A stretch of DNA of 64,000 nt from Ruminococcus sp. FC2018 (GTDB taxonomy: Bacteria; Bacillota; Clostridia; Oscillospirales; Ruminococcaceae), in NCBI RefSeq assembly GCF_000621805.1, contig NZ_JHXH01000006.1, positions 1 to 64,000 of the forward strand, read 5' to 3'. Positions 15,742 through 23,045 of the stretch are shown piece after piece. The notes under the pieces were generated by a model. The model was not told where the DNA came from. It was given only the letters and a program-made list of their open reading frames with translations, and ran no database searches. The position numbers were made by a program, and so were the translations under genes. The first letter of the stretch is position 1; every line of letters starts with the position of its first letter.

Positions 15742-16947
15742 ATGACAATAACTTTAAATGCAGATTATTTTGCCGTGAGTGACGAGAAGCTGCTTGGCTA
15801 CTGCGGTGAAAAAGATGCAAGAAAAATGTCCTTTACGGGGCTTGATAATGTGTCTGCGGACAGATACAGTATTATTTTTACCTATCCCGACGGGGCATCA
15901 TTTGAGTCGGAGATCTCAGACAGTGAGGTAACTCTCACAAATGCTGTAATGCGTATGTCCGGAATTATTCTCGCACAAGTGGTAGCCTGCATCACCCGTG
16001 ACGAGGAGTACATAGTTGTTAAAAAGAGCAACATTATACAGCTGGAGATCAAGCCGTCGCTGGACGAAAAATCCCCGCCGTTCCCAAGCATTGATGATTC
16101 CCTGCGTGTGCTTGACGAGATACACGGTACAGCCGATCTGCTCACCGATCTTTCGGAGCTGCTTGACAGACGTCAGCAGCATCTTGATGATGAAATGTCG
16201 CAGATAGACGATGCACAGCAGGAGCTTATGACCCAGTTCGGTCAGTGCATAGAAAGCATAAACGATTCTGTTGATACCGCTCAGGAGTATGCTGCTATTG
16301 CCTCGGAAAATGCCGATCAGATCTTCAGGAACAAAAATGATATTGGAGCCGCCCGACCTAATATATTTAAACCGGTATATACCGAAAAGGAGTATAACGG
16401 CTTGACATTGACTGTCAATGATGATGCGAGCATAACGCTGAACGGCGAGATACCGGTGACCGATCCTCCCGGCAGCGGATACAGCGATATATCTCTTTGC
16501 GGTGATTTCAATCCATGGCTGATGCCCCAGCCGGAAAAGCACCTTGCAAACGGTAATTACATATTATACTTAGAAGGGGATTTTGAAAACGATAACGACT
16601 GCGGAGTAAGCATAAGAAAGTATAGTTGGAATCCCGATGGCGGCTATGTAGGGATAGGTGTTGCGCAGCGATGGGCAAACCAATCGGATCAGAGCTTTAC
16701 TATTGCGGACGATCAGCAGTATCCCTACAACTGTATCTTTCTTTATGTCAAGAGAGGAGTGCAGTTCAACAACAAAACAGCAAAGATATCCGTCAGATAT
16801 CCCGGAAGCGGAACAGCCAACACATGGCAGCCATATTCCCCTACCTTGCAGGAGCAGATAGACCGGCTTAAAGAGCAATCCTCAGGCGGATACAACGAAA
16901 CACAAACAGAAAGAATTACAGACGAAGTAACGGAGGTGACACAATGA
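15742..16947 (+). CDS. Phage baseplate/tail-fibre-like protein (BppU-type N-domain)
   Basis: A 401-residue protein. The N-terminal ~115 residues form a beta-rich domain of the kind found at the start of phage baseplate upper proteins. A helical, coiled-coil-like section follows (about 130-205, SELLDRRQQHLDDEMSQID). The beta-rich C-terminal half (about 210-375, TLTVNDDASITLNGEI) resembles carbohydrate-binding tips of tail fibres. There is no signal peptide. It starts with a strong AAGGAGG and is the first gene of a five-gene coupled cassette. No capsid, terminase, tube or tape-measure gene is nearby. The assignment rests on architecture and neighbours. Confidence 0.65.
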   Translation: MTITLNADYFAVSDEKLLGYCGEKDARKMSFTGLDNVSADRYSIIFTYPDGASFESEISDSEVTLTNAVMRMSGIILAQVVACITRDEEYIVVKKSNIIQLEIKPSLDEKSPPFPSIDDSLRVLDEIHGTADLLTDLSELLDRRQQHLDDEMSQIDDAQQELMTQFGQCIESINDSVDTAQEYAAIASENADQIFRNKNDIGAARPNIFKPVYTEKEYNGLTLTVNDDASITLNGEIPVTDPPGSGYSDISLCGDFNPWLMPQPEKHLANGNYILYLEGDFENDNDCGVSIRKYSWNPDGGYVGIGVAQRWANQSDQSFTIADDQQYPYNCIFLYVKRGVQFNNKTAKISVRYPGSGTANTWQPYSPTLQEQIDRLKEQSSGGYNETQTERITDEVTEVTQ

Positions 16948-17438
16948 TAGTTAAAAACGGAGCGAATATCATGTCCCAGCTTATTGGCAACAATACTAAC
17001 TCAGTACCCCGAGGGTTGCTTACAAAGTGGGACGGCACACAAACAACGTCAAGTGAATCAATAATTCTTACCCTTCTCAGACCGGATGTTTTTGCATCAA
17101 ACTCCGGTGTTACAATGAAGCTCGGTTCAGGGACTACACCTGTTGACTTTGACGATTATTGTCTTGAAAGCGAGATAGAAAGTACAAAGTATACCTGTAC
17201 TTCCGCAGGAGGAAGCTCATCAGGGGGTCATCCTACGGTAACAGATGATGGCAAAGTACTATATACTTTTACCTTCACAGCCAATGAAAGCATTACAGTA
17301 AACGAGCTGTGCCTGCTGTACTTTGATTCGTCAGGAACTAAATACATGATTGCAAGAAAGATCGTGCCCACAAGGAACGCCGCCGCAGGGGAAACCTTTA
17401 CCTTCAGCTTTGTAATAAACGGCGGAGGTGCTCAATGA
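16944..17438 (+). CDS. Phage tail-associated hypothetical protein
   Basis: A 164-residue protein, beta-rich and Ser/Thr-rich, with no signal peptide and no motif I recognise. Its start overlaps the stop of the preceding tail-fibre-like gene (ATGA), and its stop overlaps the next gene in the same way, so translation is coupled. Size, composition and position between fibre and holin genes match small tail-tip or fibre-assembly proteins in Firmicute siphophages. Function is inferred from position only. Confidence 0.6.
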   Translation: MIVKNGANIMSQLIGNNTNSVPRGLLTKWDGTQTTSSESIILTLLRPDVFASNSGVTMKLGSGTTPVDFDDYCLESEIESTKYTCTSAGGSSSGGHPTVTDDGKVLYTFTFTANESITVNELCLLYFDSSGTKYMIARKIVPTRNAAAGETFTFSFVINGGGAQ

Positions 17439-17710
17439 GCGATCCCGTAATTGTAGGCATTATTACCGCCGTTGCAGCGGTGGTGTGTCAGATAATCATT
17501 TCAATCTCGGGGCGGTCGGCAGCGCAAAGAGAGCGTGCCGAGAGCCAGAGATTGATAACATATCGTCTTGACCAGCTGGAGCATAAAATGACAGTACATA
17601 ACAATATGATCCAGCGCACTTACAAGCTGGAGCAGGACACAGAGATAACCAAGGAAAAACTGCTTTCAGTCACCCGCAGACTGGACGAACTGGAGGAGGC
17701 GATAAGATGA
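17435..17710 (+). CDS. Small XhlA/BhlA-like lysis accessory protein
   Basis: A 91-residue protein with one N-terminal membrane segment (about 5-25, IVGIITAVAAVVCQIIISIS). A long charged helix follows, with heptad-like spacing (LDQLEHKMTVHNNMI, TRRLDELEEAI). This is the hemolysin XhlA/BhlA layout, but with the membrane segment at the N-terminus. It overlaps both neighbours by 4 bp. It probably works with the holin encoded next. Confidence 0.65.
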   Translation: MSDPVIVGIITAVAAVVCQIIISISGRSAAQRERAESQRLITYRLDQLEHKMTVHNNMIQRTYKLEQDTEITKEKLLSVTRRLDELEEAIR

Positions 17711-17985
17711 ATTCACAGGAGCTGATAAACTACCTGCTTGCGCCGGCAGGACAGGTGATGCTTGTGATAGGTCTTGCGGAAGTGTTTAAAAAGATAGGCT
17801 GTCCCATAAAGTACATCCCGCTGATCGACCTGGTGCTTGGTCTTGCCTGCGGAATATTTGTCTGCGGCATCGAGCTTGGCTTTGGTGCTGTCAAGGGAGT
17901 AATGATCGGTCTTGCCATCGGACTAAGTGCCTGCGGACTTTTCAGCGGGATAAAAAATACAGTTCAGAAGCTGACAAAATGGTAG
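17707..17985 (+). CDS. Phage holin-like membrane protein
   Basis: A 92-residue protein with at least two, perhaps three, hydrophobic segments (about 14-26, 36-56 and 62-82), short polar ends and a basic C-terminus (NTVQKLTKW). This fits class I/II holins that form the membrane lesion releasing an endolysin. The GH25 lysozyme gene directly follows. Its ATG overlaps the previous stop codon. No dual-start motif is evident. Confidence 0.75.
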   Translation: MNSQELINYLLAPAGQVMLVIGLAEVFKKIGCPIKYIPLIDLVLGLACGIFVCGIELGFGAVKGVMIGLAIGLSACGLFSGIKNTVQKLTKW

Positions 17986-18012
17986 ACACATTCAAGAAAA
18001 GGAGATTTTTTC

Positions 18013-18984
18013 ATGACAAAAAGCGGAATTGACGTTTCCCAGTGGCAGGGCGCAATAAATTGGGCGCAGGTAAAGGGGAAGGTGGACTTTGCCCTTATCC
18101 GTGCAGGTTACGGCAACACACTTTCTTTCCCGTATCAGATAGACAATCAGTATGAAGCCAACTATAAGGGCTGCAAGGCGGCAGGGATACCGGTGGGCGT
18201 GTATTTTTACAGCTACGCAGCAACCGCTGCCGAGGCAGAGCGTGAGGCGGACAGCTGCATCGCTCTTTTAAAGGGCAAGCAGTTTGAGTATCCGGTCTAT
18301 TACGATGTGGAGGAATTTGATATCTTCCGATCCGGAAACACCAACGCCATTATTACAGCGTTTTGTGACAAGCTTGAAAAGGCTGGATATTTCGTTGGTA
18401 TCTATATCTACCGCAGCGCACTTCAGACCTATGTGAGCAAGCAGATACGTGAAAGGTACGCCATTGCAGTTGCCGAGTACGGTCCAAGCTGCAATTATGA
18501 CGGACCCTACGGCATCTGGCAGAACACCTCTGACTGGTCATGCAGCGGCATAAGCGGCAGAGTTGACCATGACTACTGCTATGTGGACTATCCCGGGATA
18601 ATCAAGGAGGCAGGCAGAAACGGATTTTCAAAGACTGTCCCTACCGTGAAGCCCACACCGGCTCCTGCACCAAAGCCGGAACCTGCGAAAAAGAGCGTGG
18701 ACGAGATCGCCCGTGAGGTCATCGCAGGCAAATGGGGTGCAGGTGAGGAGCGCAAAAAGCTTCTTACCTCCGCAGGGTATGATTATAATGCGGTGCAGAA
18801 CAAGGTAAACGAGATACTTTACGATCCAAAGCCACAGCCGCCGAAAAAGTCCATTGACCAGATCGCACGTGAGGTCATCCGAGGTGACTGGGGAGCAGGC
18901 GAGGAGCGCAGAAAACGCCTTACCGCCGCAGGATACGATTACGATGCGGTGCAGAAAAGAGTGAACGAAATTCTTTACGGATAA
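18013..18984 (+). CDS. GH25 lysozyme endolysin with two CW_7 wall-binding repeats
   Basis: A 323-residue muramidase that cuts MurNAc-GlcNAc bonds in peptidoglycan. The GH25 domain (about 1-205) begins GIDVSQWQG with conserved Asp7, and carries the catalytic pair Asp98/Glu100 in YYDVEEF. A Pro/Lys linker leads to two CW_7 (Cpl-7-like) repeats at about 226-265 and 282-321, each with IAREVI.G.WGAGEER and AGYDY.AVQ..VNEIL. There is no signal peptide, so release needs the upstream holin. It is the last gene of the cassette and is followed by a strong terminator. Confidence 0.93.
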   Translation: MTKSGIDVSQWQGAINWAQVKGKVDFALIRAGYGNTLSFPYQIDNQYEANYKGCKAAGIPVGVYFYSYAATAAEAEREADSCIALLKGKQFEYPVYYDVEEFDIFRSGNTNAIITAFCDKLEKAGYFVGIYIYRSALQTYVSKQIRERYAIAVAEYGPSCNYDGPYGIWQNTSDWSCSGISGRVDHDYCYVDYPGIIKEAGRNGFSKTVPTVKPTPAPAPKPEPAKKSVDEIAREVIAGKWGAGEERKKLLTSAGYDYNAVQNKVNEILYDPKPQPPKKSIDQIAREVIRGDWGAGEERRKRLTAAGYDYDAVQKRVNEILYG

Positions 18985-18994
18985 CCGAGAAAGC

Positions 18995-19029
18995 AAAAAG
19001 CCTTACGTTTGAAGCGTAAGGCTTTTTTG
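18995..19029 (+). terminator. Terminator of the tail/lysis cassette
   Basis: AAAGCCTTACG pairs with CGTAAGGCTTT, followed by TTTT. Between it and the first tRNA only a short AT-rich segment is seen. Confidence 0.9.
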
Positions 19030-19179
19030 CAAAGTAAGGAGATGTAAAAATAGGTTTGTCGTCCTTTTGTTCTATGTATGTATCATAGCACATTATTTTT
19101 CATTTGTGGTAACTTTTTTTGGACAGTTAAAAAATAGAAAGCCCACAGGGAAATAAACCTGTGAGCTTTATTCAATGCA

Positions 19180-19266
19180 CGCGGATTGAGGGATTTGAAC
19201 CCTCGCGCCCGTTTCCAGACCTACTCCCTTAGCAGGGGAGCCCCTTCACCACTTGGGTAAATCCGC
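19180..19266 (-). tRNA. tRNA-Ser(GCU)
   Basis: The acceptor stem GCGGATT/AATCCGC closes an 87-nt cloverleaf with a long variable arm. The anticodon loop CTGCTAA gives GCU. The T-arm GGTTCAAATCC is clear. CCA is not encoded. Confidence 0.93.
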
Positions 19267-19302
19267 AAACGTATTGCCAAAGCAATGCTTTTTTATAAAA
19301 AA

Positions 19303-19391
19303 TGGCGGACAGGGTGGGATTCGAACCCACGGTACGTTGCCGTATCACTGGTTTTCAAGACCAGCTCCTTAAACCACTCGGACACCTGTCC
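19303..19391 (-). tRNA. tRNA-Ser(UGA)
   Basis: The acceptor GGACAGG/CCTGTCC with discriminator G and an encoded CCA gives 89 nt. The anticodon loop CTTGAAA reads UGA, and the long variable arm is typical of class II tRNA. T-arm GGTTCGAATCC. Confidence 0.95.
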
Positions 19392-19488
19392 ATTCAGCGA
19401 CTTAATTATTTTATCACAGTTTTTTACTCTTGTCAATAGGCTTGTTTCAAAAAAATCATAATTAAGAAGAAAAAATTTGTAAAAACAC

Positions 19489-19517
19489 TTGCAATTTGAG
19501 AAAATGTGTGATATACT
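19489..19517 (+). promoter_or_regulatory. Promoter of secG
   Basis: TTGCAA (19489-19494), a 17-bp spacer and TATACT (19512-19517). The AACACTTGCAAT block around the -35 is also present at the gapA promoter. Confidence 0.85.
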
Positions 19518-19551
19518 ATACGAGATATTTATCAAAACGGAGGTTTTATCT

Positions 19552-19812
19552 ATGTCTACAATGGAAATAGTTGCCGGTTCAGTACTGATCTTTGTCAGTC
19601 TTATACTGGTTTTGATAGTTCTTTCTATGGAATCCAAGGACCAGGGACTTACATCTGCCATAGGCGGCGGTTATAACGAATCTTTCTTCGGAAAGAACGG
19701 TAAGAGCACTAAGGAAGCCAAGCTTTCAAGAATTGCAAGAGTTTGCTCGGTACTGCTGTTTATCGTTACACTTGCGGTAAACATTATAGTTTCGATCTAC
19801 TCTAAAAAGTAA
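19552..19812 (+). CDS. secG: Preprotein translocase subunit SecG
   Basis: An 86-residue inner-membrane subunit of SecYEG that assists SecA-driven export. Two membrane segments (about 4-24 and 62-82) flank the conserved loop with QGLTSAIGGG and FFGKNG. The ATG at 19552 has GGAGG upstream at good spacing; a longer in-frame reading would start inside the promoter. Unlike in many Firmicutes, the next gene is not rnr but a GNAT gene, with rnr one gene further on. Confidence 0.95.
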   Translation: MSTMEIVAGSVLIFVSLILVLIVLSMESKDQGLTSAIGGGYNESFFGKNGKSTKEAKLSRIARVCSVLLFIVTLAVNIIVSIYSKK

Positions 19813-19820
19813 GAGACCAG

Positions 19821-19849
19821 GCTGCTGCAGATCATGCGGCAGCTTTTTT
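19821..19849 (+). terminator. Terminator of secG
   Basis: GCTGCTGCA pairs with TGCGGCAGC, followed by TTTTTTG. Confidence 0.85.
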
Positions 19850-19864
19850 GTTTAAGGAGAGAAA

Positions 19865-20638
19865 ATGCAAAAAGCAAATTTCATAAGCCAGCGGCTGAAA
19901 AGGCTGTTTGACTGCTTTGACGATTCAATGATACAAAGCTGCTTTGAAGGGGTTTACGGTGAGCTTTGGTGTGACGATGAGCAAAAGCCCGGGACAGCAG
20001 TTATAGTTTCGGGAGATTTTCTCTATCTTGCAGGTAAACCCGGAAACGCAGGTGAGATAGCAGTTTTTTTGCAGGACAAGCCCAATGCGGTGATCGTGCC
20101 CGGGCGGGACGAATGGTTCGGTATGTTGGATGCTGCCTGCGGTCACAGGCTTATAAAGGTGCAGCGTTATCATATGCGTGCTGCAAAGGGCGGGTTTGAC
20201 ACAAAGTCGCTTGCAGATCTGGCGGATAAGATAAATTGTCCGCAGCTTGAGGGCTATACGCTTTGCGGTGTGGGTGAGAGCGAATACAGAGAATGTCTGG
20301 GTTCGGATTGGGCATACTCTTTTGTGTCCAATTTTTTGGACTATGAACAGTTCCGGAGGCACGGCTTCGGCTTTGTCGTCAAGCACGGCGGCAGAGTAGT
20401 CAGCGGAACCAGCACCTATTGCTATTACAGCAAAGGTGTGGAGGTGGAGGTCTCCACTTCGCCCGAGCACCGATCAAAGGGGCTTGCAGGGATAACAGCG
20501 GCGAGGTTTATTCTCGAATGTATCCACAGGCAGCTTGCCCCCAACTGGGACGCAAGGAACATGGCTTCGGTGAGCATTGCTAAAAAGCTGGGTTTTGAGC
20601 TGCATGATACATATACAGCATATGAGTTCAAAGAATAA
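19865..20638 (+). CDS. GNAT acetyltransferase (ZmaR-type, PF12746-like)
   Basis: A 257-residue cytoplasmic protein. The N-terminal half is variable. The C-terminal half (about 130-257) has the GNAT fold, with the acetyl-CoA loop in STSPEHRSKGLAG and a closing SIAKKLGFELHDTYTAYEF, typical of the ZmaR-like subgroup. The acyl acceptor is unknown. AAGGAGA precedes the ATG. It lies between secG and rnr, a position conserved for neither, so it is probably independent. Confidence 0.85.
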   Translation: MQKANFISQRLKRLFDCFDDSMIQSCFEGVYGELWCDDEQKPGTAVIVSGDFLYLAGKPGNAGEIAVFLQDKPNAVIVPGRDEWFGMLDAACGHRLIKVQRYHMRAAKGGFDTKSLADLADKINCPQLEGYTLCGVGESEYRECLGSDWAYSFVSNFLDYEQFRRHGFGFVVKHGGRVVSGTSTYCYYSKGVEVEVSTSPEHRSKGLAGITAARFILECIHRQLAPNWDARNMASVSIAKKLGFELHDTYTAYEFKE

Positions 20639-20714
20639 GTTAACAAAATGATCCTGTCAAAGGACAAACAGGGTAATCAGGATCTTCAGAGAAATCAGCG
20701 TAAAAGGAGAAAAG

Positions 20715-22823
20715 ATGAAAACAGATTACACAAAGCTTATAGTCAGCAAGCTAAAGCGTGCAGGGAAAAAACCGGTGCGCTACAAGGAGCTTTTGCGTGA
20801 CTGCAAAAGAAAGCATTTTGATATAGACAAGTTCAACGACACGGTTTCTGCCATGAAACGCAGAGGTGAGATAACCGAAACAAAGTACGGTTTCAGCCTG
20901 GGCGAAAAAAAGAAGGAACGCAGGTGCGAGGTGGTGCGCATCAACCGCACGTTTGGTTTTGTGCGGGATCTGGAAACAGGTGCGGATTATTTTGTTGCGG
21001 GAAAGTATCTTATGGGTGCAATGCCGGGGGATATTGTATCTGTGCGTGTTTTCAAGGGAAAGGGTGAATCCCTTGAGGGCGAGGTAACTGCCATTGAACA
21101 GGAGAATTATTCACGCTTTATGGGTGAGATAGTCAGCGAGTTCGGACAGCTGAAGATCGTTCCCGATACCATGTGCAAATCCTCCATGAGCTTTGAGAAC
21201 CCGCAGGGTCTTGAGCTGCACGAGGGGGACAAGGTGATCGCCGAGATAACCCACAGGGGCAAGCGTCACAGCGAGCACAGCTGCATCATCACCGCAAGCT
21301 ACGGAAGCTCCATGAGGGCGTCGTCCTGTGCTCTCTGCGTTGTTGAGGTCAACGGACTTACTCCTGTATTCCCGCCCCAGGTAATAATGGAGGCAAGAAA
21401 CGTCAGCGACTATTCACGTATAAACGCTGAGATACCGCTCAGGCTGGATCTGCGTGATGTGCCCATATTTACCATTGACGGAGCGGACACAAAGGATATC
21501 GACGATGCGATAAGCGTGAGAAAGATAAAAAGCGGATACGAGCTTGGGGTGCATATCGCAGACGTATCACACTATGTGCTGCCCAAGTCGGAGCTTGACA
21601 ATGAGGCTTTCAAGCGTGGCACCAGCGTTTATTATGCAAACAGGGTAATACCCATGCTCCCAAAGGAGCTTTCAAACGGCATATGTTCCCTCAATCCCGG
21701 AGAGGACAGACTTGCCTTTTCCTGTATAGCCCAGCTGGACAAGCAGGGGCATATCACAAGCTACAAGTTTGCCAAGACCGTTATCCGTTCCCGAGTCAAG
21801 GGCGTATACAGCGAGATAAACGAGATGCTTGAAGGGTACAATTCAAAGTCCAACAGCGTTAAATATGCGGATGTTGAGGATCAGCTGCCGGTCATGCTGG
21901 AGCTGGCTGATATACTCAGGGCAGGTCGTCTGGAGAGGGGCTGTCCGGAGCTTGAGACCCTTGAGGGAAAGCTTATCATTGACGAAAACGACAGGTGCGT
22001 TGATGTTGTTCCCGGAACAAGGGGCAGAAGTGAGGAAATGATAGAGGATTTCATGCTTGTGGCAAACGAGTGTGCCGCACGCTTTGGCTTTGACAATAAG
22101 CTGCCGTTTGTATACCGTATCCACGAAGAGCCAAGCGAGGAAAAGACAGAGGGATTAAAGCAGGCTTTGGTGCAGCTGAACATACCATACAAGATAGGAC
22201 AGCACACCACCCCTCAGGACATTGCCGCAATACTCAAACAGGTAAAGGATACAGCGCTGGCACCTGTTGTTAATAGCATTGCCCTCAGGAGTATGTCCAA
22301 GGCAAAGTATTCCACCGAGCCTGTGGGACACTTTGGTCTGGTACTTGACGATTATGCTCACTTTACCTCTCCCATCAGACGGTACCCTGATCTTGCCATA
22401 CACCGCATAATGTCGGATTTCCTGAGGGGCGAAAAGGCAGCGGAAATTGCACGCAGATACTCAAAGTTCTCCTATGCCGCAGCAGACCAGGCAACTAAAA
22501 CGGAGATAACCGCCATGGAGGTGGAGCGAAGCTGTGAGGACTGCTACAAGGCGGAGTATATGCTTGACCATGTGGACGAGGAGTTTGACGGCATTATTAC
22601 AGGTGTGACCGACTTCGGTGTTTTTGTGGGGCTTGAAAATACCTGTGAGGGGCTTTTGCATATCGACCAGATGCAGGAGGGAATGTACAAGTCCGACGGG
22701 ATGATAAGCCTTAAAAACTACTCAACGGGAAAGACCTATACCGTCGGCGACAGGATAAGAGTGAAAGTCATGGGCTCTAATGTCAACAGCGGAAAGATAG
22801 ATTTTGCCCTTGCGGACGAATAA
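20715..22823 (+). CDS. rnr: Ribonuclease R
   Basis: A processive 3'-to-5' exoribonuclease that degrades structured RNA and takes part in rRNA and tmRNA-linked quality control. The 702 residues contain an N-terminal winged-helix region (1-60), cold-shock-type OB domains (about 65-215), an RNB catalytic domain (about 240-570, with DGADTKDIDDAISV and GVHIADVSHYV) and a C-terminal S1 domain (about 618-700, EFDGIITGVTDFGVFVGL). All Asp residues of the DTKDIDDA block are present. AAAGGAG precedes the ATG. smpB, its frequent neighbour, is not adjacent. Confidence 0.97.
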   Translation: MKTDYTKLIVSKLKRAGKKPVRYKELLRDCKRKHFDIDKFNDTVSAMKRRGEITETKYGFSLGEKKKERRCEVVRINRTFGFVRDLETGADYFVAGKYLMGAMPGDIVSVRVFKGKGESLEGEVTAIEQENYSRFMGEIVSEFGQLKIVPDTMCKSSMSFENPQGLELHEGDKVIAEITHRGKRHSEHSCIITASYGSSMRASSCALCVVEVNGLTPVFPPQVIMEARNVSDYSRINAEIPLRLDLRDVPIFTIDGADTKDIDDAISVRKIKSGYELGVHIADVSHYVLPKSELDNEAFKRGTSVYYANRVIPMLPKELSNGICSLNPGEDRLAFSCIAQLDKQGHITSYKFAKTVIRSRVKGVYSEINEMLEGYNSKSNSVKYADVEDQLPVMLELADILRAGRLERGCPELETLEGKLIIDENDRCVDVVPGTRGRSEEMIEDFMLVANECAARFGFDNKLPFVYRIHEEPSEEKTEGLKQALVQLNIPYKIGQHTTPQDIAAILKQVKDTALAPVVNSIALRSMSKAKYSTEPVGHFGLVLDDYAHFTSPIRRYPDLAIHRIMSDFLRGEKAAEIARRYSKFSYAAADQATKTEITAMEVERSCEDCYKAEYMLDHVDEEFDGIITGVTDFGVFVGLENTCEGLLHIDQMQEGMYKSDGMISLKNYSTGKTYTVGDRIRVKVMGSNVNSGKIDFALADE

Positions 22824-22831
22824 GCGAAATC

Positions 22832-22867
22832 AGCCGCCTTTGCAGCTTTGCAGGGGCGGCTTTCTTG
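22832..22867 (+). terminator. Terminator of rnr
   Basis: AGCCGCC (22832-22838) pairs with GGCGGCT (22855-22861), followed by TTCTT. An inner TTTGCAG/TTTGCAG repeat fills the loop. Confidence 0.65.
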
Positions 22868-22951
22868 TGCCGCTGCGGACATAGGGTTTGGTCAAAAAGT
22901 ATATTTATCTTACCCGTTTTTATAAGAAAGTGCTAAAAATCCAGATACCCC

Positions 22952-22980
22952 TTGTATTATTTATTCGGATATGTTACAAT
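22952..22980 (+). promoter_or_regulatory. Promoter of cellobiose phosphorylase
   Basis: TTGTAT (22952-22957), a 17-bp spacer and TACAAT (22975-22980). No catabolite-response site was evident in the 65-nt leader. Confidence 0.7.
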
Positions 22981-23045
22981 AAATTGAATATATTTGATTA
23001 TATTTATCTTTTGGAATAAAAAGGAATTAAAAGGAGAAGATCACT

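Noticed and set aside
19111-19130. Fourth copy of the GTACAAAATTTTGTAC-type element (GTAACTTTTTTTGGAC)
   Set aside because: It matches only the right half, and no start codon lies at the same distance.
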